Assembly (NCBI GenBank): GCA_005777515.1
Contig: SXMA01000081.1
Span: forward strand, 1 to 8,888
From: Actinomycetota bacterium
GTDB taxonomy: Bacteria; Actinomycetota; Actinomycetes; Nanopelagicales; Nanopelagicaceae
Length of the DNA: 8,888 nt
Direction: 5' to 3'
The notes under the pieces were generated by a model. The model was not told the DNA's origin. It did no database searches and was given only the letters and a program-made list of their open reading frames with translations. Numbering within the stretch: the first letter of the stretch is position 1; every line of letters begins with the position of its first letter. This document shows, one piece after another, positions 1 to 6,535 of the stretch. Position numbers and translations under genes: made by a program.

Positions 1-789
1 CACTTCGGGAAAACTCCGCCCTGCACTGAGGCAATAATTGCTACAGGCATAAAGAAAGTAGTGTTTGCAGTTAGCGATCCAAACCCGATAGCCCATGGGG
101 GAGCGCAAGCACTAACTGATGCAGGCATAATTGTTGAGCAAAGTCTTTTAAAAGATGAAGTTGCCTTCACCAATAGGGCATGGCTAAAGAAGATAATGAG
201 CTCGCGTCCCTACATAACTATAAAGATTGCAGCTAGCCTTGATGGAAAAGTTGCTGCGCTAGATGGAGGCTCAAAGTGGATCACAAGTGAGATTTCAAGA
301 TCTGATGTGGCAATTCTTCGAAGTAAATGTGATGCAATTGTTACTGGCACAGGGACTGTCCTTGCCGATGATCCATCTCTAACGGTTAGAAATGTGGAGC
401 GTGAGAACTTTGAGTTCAAGCCTGTGCGAGTAGTACTTGGAAAACGAGAGATCCCGCTTGATTCAAAGGTTTTAGATAAAAGCGCTGAGACCATTCAAAT
501 AAAGGGAAAAGATCTAGGCGAGTTAATGGAATTGGCAAAAGAACGCGCCTGGAATCAGATACTTATTGAGGCCGGCCCAACCTTAACCAGCGCATTTCTC
601 AAGGCTGGACTATTTGATGAAGTATTTCTCTATCAAGCGCCGACTCTTCTTGGATCAGGCCTTGATTTTGCTAGCCAGCTTGAGATTAAAACCCTTAATC
701 AAAGATTAGATCTTGAACTGCTTTCAGCAGAATTACTTGGTGACAAAGATAAGAATTTAAGACTTCATCTCTTGGCGGTGAGCAAATAA
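1..789 (+). CDS. ribD: RibD, bifunctional riboflavin deaminase/reductase (5' partial)
   Basis: RibD deaminates 2,5-diamino-6-ribosylamino-pyrimidinone phosphate and then reduces the ribosyl side chain with NADPH, an early cytosolic step of riboflavin synthesis. The reading frame is open to the left edge, so the start and about the first 100 residues (with the HAE zinc motif) are missing; 262 residues are present. The fragment opens with HFGKTPPCT, the end of the deaminase zinc site, with the second zinc Cys at residue 8, followed by SDPNPIAHGG. The reductase domain starts near residue 68 with SRPYITIKIAASLDGK and contains DDPSLTVR (about 123-130) and EAGPTLTSAFL (about 190-200). The GTG at 61 is an internal Val codon, because the zinc motif lies in frame upstream of it. 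The stop overlaps the ribE start as TAATG, which indicates operon structure and probable translational coupling. Any FMN riboswitch would lie upstream, outside the window. Confidence 0.96.
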   Translation, partial: HFGKTPPCTEAIIATGIKKVVFAVSDPNPIAHGGAQALTDAGIIVEQSLLKDEVAFTNRAWLKKIMSSRPYITIKIAASLDGKVAALDGGSKWITSEISRSDVAILRSKCDAIVTGTGTVLADDPSLTVRNVERENFEFKPVRVVLGKREIPLDSKVLDKSAETIQIKGKDLGELMELAKERAWNQILIEAGPTLTSAFLKAGLFDEVFLYQAPTLLGSGLDFASQLEIKTLNQRLDLELLSAELLGDKDKNLRLHLLAVSK

Positions 790-1379
790 TGTTTACAGGT
801 CTTGTTGCTGATAAAGCTAAGGTGATCTCAATTGCTAGAGGCGCAGAATCCGCTGTAATTCAAATTGAGAGTGTGCTTGCCCCTGAAATAAAAGTAGGGG
901 ATTCAGTGAGCATAAATGGCACCTGCCTAACTGCAATTGAATTAAGCTCCAATAGTTTTAAAGCCGATGTGATGATTCAAACGCTCAAGGTGACAAGTCT
1001 TGGAAAACTTAGCGAAGGTGACTTTGTTAATCTGGAGCTAGCCACTAGGGCAGATTCAAGACTTGGCGGACATATTGTTCAAGGACATGTGGATGGAATT
1101 GGCAGTGTTATAGAGAACTCACCAGGTGAGAAGTGGAACAAGTTTGTGGTTAGAGTTCCTAAAAACCTCACTAGATACATAGTGAATCAGGGCTCTATTG
1201 CAATTGATGGAGTATCACTTACCGTGGGTGAGATATCGGATGACTTACTAACGCTCTGGCTTATTCCAGAGACTCTTGAGAGAACTAATCTTGCCCAGAA
1301 ATCTAGTGGGGATGTTGTAAATATTGAAGTTGATGTTATTGCCAAATATGTCGAGCGCCTTATGGATAGAGGTCAGTAG
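789..1379 (+). CDS. ribE: Riboflavin synthase (alpha chain)
   Basis: This enzyme converts two molecules of 6,7-dimethyl-8-ribityllumazine into riboflavin plus a ribitylaminouracil that RibH reuses, the last step of the pathway. The 196-residue product has the usual length and two lumazine-binding barrel repeats. Repeat 1 (about 1-96) begins with the hallmark MFTGLV and contains SINGTCLT with Cys46. Repeat 2 (about 97-190) opens after GGHIVQGHVDG (93-103) and contains AIDGVSLTV, the counterpart of the NGTCLT segment. The ATG overlaps the ribD stop (TAATG), with a GGTGAG ribosome-binding-like sequence about six bases upstream. It sits between ribD and ribBA as in the Bacillus order ribD-ribE-ribA-ribH. 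The symbol follows Bacillus usage; the same gene is ribC in E. coli. Nothing looks truncated. Confidence 0.97.
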   Translation: MFTGLVADKAKVISIARGAESAVIQIESVLAPEIKVGDSVSINGTCLTAIELSSNSFKADVMIQTLKVTSLGKLSEGDFVNLELATRADSRLGGHIVQGHVDGIGSVIENSPGEKWNKFVVRVPKNLTRYIVNQGSIAIDGVSLTVGEISDDLLTLWLIPETLERTNLAQKSSGDVVNIEVDVIAKYVERLMDRGQ

Positions 1380-2587
1380 TGAATCTTTCATTAGATAAAA
1401 CACTAGAGACCTTTAGAGGTGGCGGCTTTGTAATTGTCACTGATGATGCAGATAGAGAAAATGAGGGTGACCTATTCCTTCTTGCTAGCGCCGCCACAAC
1501 AGAGAAGATTGGCTTTATGATCCGCTACACCTCTGGTGTTATCTGTGTAGCAATGACTGAGGAGCGATCAAGGCAGTTGCACCTGCCACTTATGGTTAAA
1601 CAGAATCAAGATACAAAGCGAACTGCCTTCACCGTAACAGTTGATGCTAAGCATGAGATAACCACTGGGATCAGTGCAAAAGAGCGCGCTAACACAATAC
1701 GAGCTCTAGCAGATTTAAGCTCCACAGCAGAGGACTTCATAAGACCTGGCCATATCTTCCCGCTCATTGCCCATGAAGGCGGCCTTGCTGCAAGACGCGG
1801 GCATACTGAAGCCATCGTTGAGATCTGCAAACTGGTAGGTGAAAACCAAGTTGGAGTCATTAGCGAGTTAGTCAATGAAGATGGTTCGATGATGCGTGGC
1901 GAAAATCTAACTAGATTCGCCAGCGAACAAGGTATTCCTATCCTAAGTATTGCCCAGCTTATGAGCGCCCTAGAGGGCTCAAATAAAGTAGATAGCCAGA
2001 AGGAATTTAATCTTAACTGGGCAGAGCTTCCACGAAGTAGTTCTGGCCAGATTAAGCAGTGGCAGATTGCAACTTTCCTGGGTCGAGGTGGAGTTGATCA
2101 TGCGTTATTGAAGTTTGGAACTTTTGACTCAGAGAGACCACTTCTAGTGCGAATTCACTCAGAGTGTTTAACTGGCGATGTACTGGGCTCACTTCGCTGT
2201 GATTGTGGATCACAGCTAGAGCGTGCTATGAATGAGATTGAAAGCGCTGGCTCTGGGTTAATCATCTATCTTAGAGATCAAGAGGGGCGAGGCATTGGAC
2301 TATCTGAAAAAATTAAGGCTTATCAATTGCAGGATAAAGGTCTTGATACCGTTGATGCCAATCTAGCTCTTGGCCACAATATTGATGAACGAGACTTCGG
2401 TGATGCAGCTGAAATCCTAAGCTCTTTGAAAATAAAGTCGGTAGTCTTGTTGAGTAATAACCCTGAAAAGCTAGAAACTCTTACTTCAAGTGGCATCAAA
2501 GCAAGCCTTCAAATTCTCTCCGGAGATATCAATACCTTTAATGAGAAATATGTAGCGACTAAAAAAGAGAGACTAGGGCATAAATAA
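1379..2587 (+). CDS. ribBA: RibBA, fused DHBP synthase / GTP cyclohydrolase II
   Basis: This is one 402-residue protein with two enzymes that start both branches of riboflavin synthesis. The N-terminal DHBP synthase (about 1-200) makes 3,4-dihydroxy-2-butanone 4-phosphate from ribulose 5-phosphate. It shows the metal-site DRENEGD (25-31), TTGISA (95-100), RPGHIFPL (122-129) and GHTEA (141-145). The C-terminal GTP cyclohydrolase II (about 226-402) opens the GTP ring. It has the zinc cysteines in HSECLTGD and LRCDCG (Cys263, 274, 276), YLRDQEGRGIGL (297-308) and a SNNPEK segment. Both halves keep their key motifs, so both are probably active, although the last 60 residues are more divergent (see findings). 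The start is GTG, overlapping the ribE stop (TAGTG), with AGAGGT at 1368-1373 five bases upstream. The extra residue before EGRGIGL, relative to the E. coli and B. subtilis enzymes, resembles actinobacterial homologues. Confidence 0.96.
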   Translation: MNLSLDKTLETFRGGGFVIVTDDADRENEGDLFLLASAATTEKIGFMIRYTSGVICVAMTEERSRQLHLPLMVKQNQDTKRTAFTVTVDAKHEITTGISAKERANTIRALADLSSTAEDFIRPGHIFPLIAHEGGLAARRGHTEAIVEICKLVGENQVGVISELVNEDGSMMRGENLTRFASEQGIPILSIAQLMSALEGSNKVDSQKEFNLNWAELPRSSSGQIKQWQIATFLGRGGVDHALLKFGTFDSERPLLVRIHSECLTGDVLGSLRCDCGSQLERAMNEIESAGSGLIIYLRDQEGRGIGLSEKIKAYQLQDKGLDTVDANLALGHNIDERDFGDAAEILSSLKIKSVVLLSNNPEKLETLTSSGIKASLQILSGDINTFNEKYVATKKERLGHK

Positions 2588-3072
2588 TGTCAGGTGCAGT
2601 TCCAAAAATATCACTTGGTGACTTAAGCCAATATAGGGTTGCAATCATCTCTGCTAGTTGGCATGAGCAGATCTGCGCTAATTTGATCGCTGGCGCTAGA
2701 AAAGCGTTAGATTCGGCAAAAATTAAGCCAGAGCCAGTCATATATGTCCCTGGCTCTTTTGAATTACCTCTTGCTGCACAATTAGCACTTGATAGTGGCT
2801 TTGATGCTGCCGTAGTTCTAGGCGTCGTTCTAAAGGGCGAGACTCCACACTTTGACTATGTCTGTCAGGGAGTGACGCAGGGAATCATGGAAGTATCTCT
2901 TTCAAGAACTAAGCCAATTGGCTTTGGAGTTTTGACGGTCGACACCGTTGAGCAAGCAATTGCAAGAAGTGGCGTAGTAGGGAGCAAAGAGAGTAAAGGT
3001 TATGACAGCGCTATCGCAGCCCTAGAACTGCTTCGGGTAAAGCATGAATTCAGTGATAGGTTTTCCAAGTGA
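2587..3072 (+). CDS. ribH: Lumazine synthase (riboflavin synthase beta chain)
   Basis: RibH condenses 5-amino-6-ribitylaminouracil with dihydroxybutanone phosphate to give 6,7-dimethyl-8-ribityllumazine, the substrate of RibE. Family members assemble into pentamers or 60-subunit icosahedral shells in the cytosol; which form is used here cannot be read from the sequence. The 161-residue product is full length. Motifs are VPGSFELP (54-61), [16 protein letters not shown] (78-93, with the catalytic-position His88) and [18 protein letters not shown] in the C-terminal third. The ATG overlaps the ribBA stop (TAATG), with AGGG at 2575-2578 about eight bases upstream. It completes the rib gene set. 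Unusually, its stop overlaps the GTG start of prpB (GTGA), so the riboflavin operon does not end here. Confidence 0.97.
   Translation: MSGAVPKISLGDLSQYRVAIISASWHEQICANLIAGARKALDSAKIKPEPVIYVPGSFELPLAAQLALDSGFDAAVVLGVVLKGETPHFDYVCQGVTQGIMEVSLSRTKPIGFGVLTVDTVEQAIARSGVVGSKESKGYDSAIAALELLRVKHEFSDRFSK
3056..3072 (+). promoter_or_regulatory. ribH-prpB coupling junction and weak RBS
   Basis: The ribH stop TGA (3070-3072) overlaps a GTG start for prpB (3069-3071) in the four bases GTGA. An ATAGGT stretch at 3056-3061 could serve as a weak ribosome-binding site, ending seven bases before the GTG. The overlap suggests that ribosomes finishing ribH re-initiate on prpB. The GTG start is supported because the family-conserved segment [15 protein letters not shown] begins only 18 codons later and no better start lies between. 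This is the junction that joins vitamin synthesis to propionate catabolism in one transcript. Confidence 0.7.
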
Positions 3073-3953
3073 TTTCTGCTGGAGAGAAGTTTCGAAGTGC
3101 TCTTAGTTCTGAATCGCCGCTCCAGATAGTTGGGACCATAAATGCAAATCATGCTCTCCTGGCCTCGCGTGCAGGTTATAAAGCTATCTACCTATCTGGG
3201 GGAGGAGTGGCAGCAGGTTCTTTAGGAGTTCCAGATTTGGGGATTACAACATTAGAGGATGTGCTAATTGATGTTAGACGTATTACATCGGTCTGCGACC
3301 TTCCTCTTTTAGTTGATATCGATACAGGTTTTGGGCCATCAGCATTTAATATTGAGCGGACTATAAAGTCTTTAATCGCTGCAGGAGCAGCAGGGGCTCA
3401 CATCGAGGATCAAGTTGGGGCCAAGCGATGCGGTCATCGGCCAAATAAAGAAGTAGTAAAAACATCAGAGATGGTAGATAGAGTAAATGCGGCAGTAAGC
3501 GCGCGAGGCAAAGATCAATTTTATTTAATCGCAAGAACGGATGCCGTCTCAGTTGAGGGGTTGGATAGCGCAATTGCTCGCTCCAAGGCTTATATCGAAG
3601 CTGGAGCAGATGCGATTTTCGCTGAGGCCATTACGAATCTAGATGACTATCGTAGATTTACTGCAGAGGTTCCAGCGCCAGTTCTTGCCAATGTAACTGA
3701 ATTTGGCCTCACTCCGTTGTTTACCGTGGAAGAGCTCAAAAAATCCGGTATTTCGATGATCCTCTACCCTCTTTCAGCATTTAGGGCAATGAACAAAGCA
3801 GCTGAAAAGGTCTATCAAGTCATCAGAAAAGAAGGAACTCAAAAATCCTTAATTGAACAGATGCAAACTCGTGAGGAACTCTATGACGTTATTAGTTATT
3901 ACCAATACGAGCAGTCACTAGATAGATTTCAATCTGAGAATTCAAAGGAATGA
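3069..3953 (+). CDS. prpB: 2-Methylisocitrate lyase PrpB
   Basis: PrpB splits 2-methylisocitrate into pyruvate and succinate, the last step of the methylcitrate cycle. The 294 residues match the usual length of this isocitrate lyase/PEP mutase family barrel. Visible motifs are [14 protein letters not shown] (19-32), [13 protein letters not shown] (41-53), the metal-binding VDIDTGFG (82-89), and [17 protein letters not shown] (111-127) with the catalytic Cys121 in KRCGH. The tail has [11 protein letters not shown] and EGTQKS. KRCGH also occurs in isocitrate lyase, but the short length, the strong likeness to E. coli PrpB and the prpC-prpD neighbours point to methylisocitrate. It overlaps ribH upstream (GTGA) and prpC downstream (ATGA), so it is cotranscribed with both. 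No regulator gene lies nearby. Confidence 0.96.
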   Translation: MISAGEKFRSALSSESPLQIVGTINANHALLASRAGYKAIYLSGGGVAAGSLGVPDLGITTLEDVLIDVRRITSVCDLPLLVDIDTGFGPSAFNIERTIKSLIAAGAAGAHIEDQVGAKRCGHRPNKEVVKTSEMVDRVNAAVSARGKDQFYLIARTDAVSVEGLDSAIARSKAYIEAGADAIFAEAITNLDDYRRFTAEVPAPVLANVTEFGLTPLFTVEELKKSGISMILYPLSAFRAMNKAAEKVYQVIRKEGTQKSLIEQMQTREELYDVISYYQYEQSLDRFQSENSKE

Positions 3954-5077
3954 AAGAATTTAAAGCCAAAAAGTCAGTATCTCTCTCTGGTGTGCCAGCG
4001 GGTGAAACAGCCCTATCAACTGTGGGTCAAAGTGGAAACGACTTGCACTATCTTGGCTATGACATTAAGGACTTAGCGGAAAACTGTGAATTTGAAGAAG
4101 TTGCTTTCCTCATTCTCTATGGAAAGCTGCCAAAGAAAGAAGAGCTAGATAGTTACAAGACTAGGCTAAAAAATCTAAGGTTGGTTCCCAAACCTGTATT
4201 AACGATTCTTGAGAATTTACCTAAAGATACTCATCCAATGGATGTGTTGCGTACCGGTATTTCGGCTCTTGGTTGTCATAAACCGGAATCTATTCTCCAC
4301 CTAGACAATCAGGCTATCGACATTGCAAACCTAATAATCTCGACAATTCCAGGTATGTTGCTTTATTGGTATCACTTTGCAAATACTGGAAAGAGGATAA
4401 ACCTTGAAAGCAGCGCTGAAAGCGTCGGCGAACACTTCTTAACCTTGTTGCACCAAGAAAAACCGAGTGATTTATGGATAAAGGCGATGCATGTGTCCTT
4501 GATTCTCTATGCAGAACACGAATTTAATGCCTCGACTTTTACGGCACGAGTTATCTCAAGCACTGGGGCAGATATTTATTCGGCTATTACGGGAGCGATT
4601 GGTGCATTAAGAGGGCCTAAGCATGGTGGGGCAAATGAAGTGGCTCTTGAGATACAGCAGCGCTACTTAAGTATTGATGATGCTGAAAAAGATGTTTTGA
4701 AACGTTTGAGTGAAAAAGAAGTAATAATTGGTTTTGGTCACCCAGTTTATACTGTTGGTGATCCACGTAATCCCATAATTAAATCGATTGCCAATGAACT
4801 ATCTAGTGGTAAAGAAATCTATCTCATAGCTGAACGCATCGAAAAAGTGATGTGGGAAAGGAAGCAGATGTTTCCAAATCTAGATTGGTATTCAGCCGTT
4901 GCTTATAATCAGATGAATATACCCACAGCCTTTTTTACTCCTATTTTTGTTCTAGCCCGTTTGACTGGATGGTCAGCTCATGTAATTGAACAGCGCCATG
5001 AAAATAAGATAATTCGACCAAGTGCTAACTACATCGGTCCTAGAGATAGACCTTTTCTGAAAATGGAGGAGCGTTAG
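3950..5077 (+). CDS. prpC: 2-Methylcitrate synthase PrpC
   Basis: PrpC condenses propionyl-CoA with oxaloacetate to give 2-methylcitrate, the entry step of the cycle. The product has 375 residues and a citrate synthase fold. The opening [20 protein letters not shown] and [12 protein letters not shown] (28-39) are characteristic of the PrpC branch rather than housekeeping GltA. Catalytic residues expected for citrate synthases are present: His225 in GPKHGGAN, His264 in GFGHPVYT and Asp312 in NLDWYSA. Substrate arginines are likely in DPR (272), LAR (337) and EQR (349). The ATG overlaps the prpB stop (ATGA); the AAAGGA just before it is too close to be an ideal ribosome-binding site, so translation probably depends on coupling. 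Its 17 Arg codons include four AGG and five CGT, unlike ribBA, where AGA and CGA dominate and AGG occurs once in 23. Confidence 0.96.
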   Translation: MKEFKAKKSVSLSGVPAGETALSTVGQSGNDLHYLGYDIKDLAENCEFEEVAFLILYGKLPKKEELDSYKTRLKNLRLVPKPVLTILENLPKDTHPMDVLRTGISALGCHKPESILHLDNQAIDIANLIISTIPGMLLYWYHFANTGKRINLESSAESVGEHFLTLLHQEKPSDLWIKAMHVSLILYAEHEFNASTFTARVISSTGADIYSAITGAIGALRGPKHGGANEVALEIQQRYLSIDDAEKDVLKRLSEKEVIIGFGHPVYTVGDPRNPIIKSIANELSSGKEIYLIAERIEKVMWERKQMFPNLDWYSAVAYNQMNIPTAFFTPIFVLARLTGWSAHVIEQRHENKIIRPSANYIGPRDRPFLKMEER

Positions 5078-5080
5078 ATG
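5065..5080 (+). promoter_or_regulatory. Strong ribosome-binding site for prpD
   Basis: GGAGGA at 5065-5070 lies seven bases before the ATG at 5078. It is the best Shine-Dalgarno match in the window. It sits inside the last codons of prpC, whose stop TAG (5075-5077) directly abuts the prpD start. It supports the first ATG over the in-frame ATG at 5096. Confidence 0.8.
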
Positions 5081-6535
5081 TCATCAAGTTTCACTATGTC
5101 AGAAGTCCCCTTTGATAAAGAGATGGTCAATATTGTTGATTATGTTTGGAAGTACGAAGTTGAATCAGAGCTTGCTCTAAGGACAGCTTATTATTGCTTC
5201 CTCGACACAATCGGATGTGGATTGGAGTCACTGGAATATGCAGCTTGTCGAAAACTTCTTGGTCCAGTAATCCCAGGTTCAAAAGTAGAAAATGGTGCGC
5301 GCGTTCCGGGAACGGATTACGAATTAGATCCGGTACAAGCAGCTTTTAATATTGGCACAGCCATTCGTTGGCTCGACTTTAATGACACTTGGTTGGCGGC
5401 AGAGTGGGGACATCCCTCCGATAACCTAGGGGCAATCCTTGCGGTTGCAGACTGGCTTTCCAGAAATGCCGTTGAAAAGGGTGAAAAGCCCCTATTCATC
5501 AGCGATGTTTTCAAAGCCATGGTTATGGCCCATGAAATTCAAGGCTGTATTGCATTGGAGAATTCTTTTAATAAAGTGGGTTTAGACCACGTAATACTTG
5601 TAAAAGTTGCATCCACGGCAGTTGTTGGCAAAATGCTAGGCCTAACTAGAGAGCAACTTCTTAATGCGCTCTCCCTGGCCTTTGTTGATGGGCAATCTCT
5701 GCGAACTTATCGCCACTTTCCAAATGCTGGATCAAGAAAATCATGGGCTGCGGGAGATGCCACCTCAAGAGCTGTGCGACTCTCACTAATGGCAAAAACT
5801 GGCGAAATGGGGTATCCGACTGCGCTAACAGCTAAAACTTGGGGCTTCTATGATGTTTCATTCCAAGGCAAGAAATTCGTTTTTCAACGACCATATGCCT
5901 CATATGTTATGGAGAATGTTTTATTCAAGATTTCCTTTCCTGCAGAATTTCACGCTCAAACTGCGGTAGAGGCAGCATTGAAAATCCACTCCCTGATGCT
6001 GGCGCAGGGAAAGAGTCATGAGGACGTTGAACGTATTTCTATTAGAACGCATGAGGCTTGCATTCGAATCATTGATAAAAAGGGGCCACTACGAAACCCA
6101 GCGGATCGTGATCACACAATTCAATACATGCTTGCAATTCCATTGATTTTTGGTCGTCTTACTGCTCGTGACTATGAAGACGATATCGCATCAGATCCCA
6201 GAATTAATCAGCTTCGAGAGCGAATGGAATGCGTTGAAGATAAGCAGTACACCAAGGATTATCATGATCCTGAAAAGCGTTCCATAGCCAATGCTATAAC
6301 GGTGTTTTTCAAAGATGGAAGTCAATTTGGTGAGATAGCTATTGAGTATCCCGTAGGGCATAAGAGGAGACGCGAGGAGGGAATTCCACTACTTCTTGAG
6401 AAATATCGAAAGAATTTAGCTCGTATATTTGATGAATCTCAGCAAGAGTCAATCACAAACTTAACTTTGGATTATGAAAAATTGAGCAATACTTCGGTGA
6501 GTAAATTAATGGATATCCTGGTAAAAAAGAGTTAA
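5078..6535 (+). CDS. prpD: 2-Methylcitrate dehydratase PrpD
   Basis: PrpD dehydrates 2-methylcitrate to 2-methyl-cis-aconitate in the cytosol; in E. coli a separate aconitase then rehydrates it to methylisocitrate for PrpB. The 485 residues are almost the E. coli length (483). An MmgE/PrpD helical N-terminal domain (about 1-270) carries DFNDTWLAAEWGHPSDN (100-116), ENSFNKVGLDHV (161-172) and the RKSWAAGDATSRAVRL stretch (220-235). The C-terminal domain holds RTHEACIRIIDKKGP and NPADRDH. The DFNDTWLAAEWGHP form is the E. coli/B. subtilis type; as I recall, Corynebacterium and Mycobacterium PrpD read DFHDTFLAAEYSHP. The gene begins directly after prpC with a strong GGAGGA site. Its stop overlaps the stop of the opposing mmsA gene. 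No acnD or prpF is present, as expected for the PrpD route, and no prpE or regulator follows. Confidence 0.96.
   Translation: MSSSFTMSEVPFDKEMVNIVDYVWKYEVESELALRTAYYCFLDTIGCGLESLEYAACRKLLGPVIPGSKVENGARVPGTDYELDPVQAAFNIGTAIRWLDFNDTWLAAEWGHPSDNLGAILAVADWLSRNAVEKGEKPLFISDVFKAMVMAHEIQGCIALENSFNKVGLDHVILVKVASTAVVGKMLGLTREQLLNALSLAFVDGQSLRTYRHFPNAGSRKSWAAGDATSRAVRLSLMAKTGEMGYPTALTAKTWGFYDVSFQGKKFVFQRPYASYVMENVLFKISFPAEFHAQTAVEAALKIHSLMLAQGKSHEDVERISIRTHEACIRIIDKKGPLRNPADRDHTIQYMLAIPLIFGRLTARDYEDDIASDPRINQLRERMECVEDKQYTKDYHDPEKRSIANAITVFFKDGSQFGEIAIEYPVGHKRRREEGIPLLLEKYRKNLARIFDESQQESITNLTLDYEKLSNTSVSKLMDILVKKS
6532..6535. other. Overlapping convergent stop codons (prpD / mmsA)
   Basis: The palindrome TTAA contains both stops: prpD ends with TAA at 6533-6535 on the + strand, and mmsA ends with TAA on the - strand (TTA at 6532-6534). 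The two operons therefore meet tail to tail with no noncoding base between them. Whatever ends each transcript must lie inside the opposing coding region or act through a factor such as Rho. Confidence 0.97.

Noticed and set aside
61..63. GTG at 61 as the ribD start
   Set aside because: The frame is open to base 1 and encodes the conserved TPPCT zinc motif upstream, so this is an internal Val and the gene is cut by the window edge.
210..494. Antisense open frames under ribD and, similarly, under ribBA, ribH, prpB, prpD (e.g. 1606-1875, 2559-2741, 3361-3573, 5317-5520) and a + strand one in mmsA (7052-7267)
   Set aside because: All sit opposite strongly conserved coding sequence, lack recognisable motifs and have no convincing ribosome-binding site.
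2932..2960. TTGACG in ribH as the -35 box of an internal prpB promoter
   Set aside because: At 17-base spacing the -10 position reads AGCAAT, a poor match to TATAAT, and the sequence encodes the conserved [10 protein letters not shown] of RibH.
3950..5077. CpG density shift as evidence of transfer for prpC
   Set aside because: Hand counts gave about 31 CpG per kb in both ribBA and prpC, so this measure shows no difference.
5096..5098. Second in-frame ATG as the prpD start
   Set aside because: The first ATG at 5078 has a strong GGAGGA at proper spacing and abuts the prpC stop; the N-terminal length also fits the E. coli protein better.
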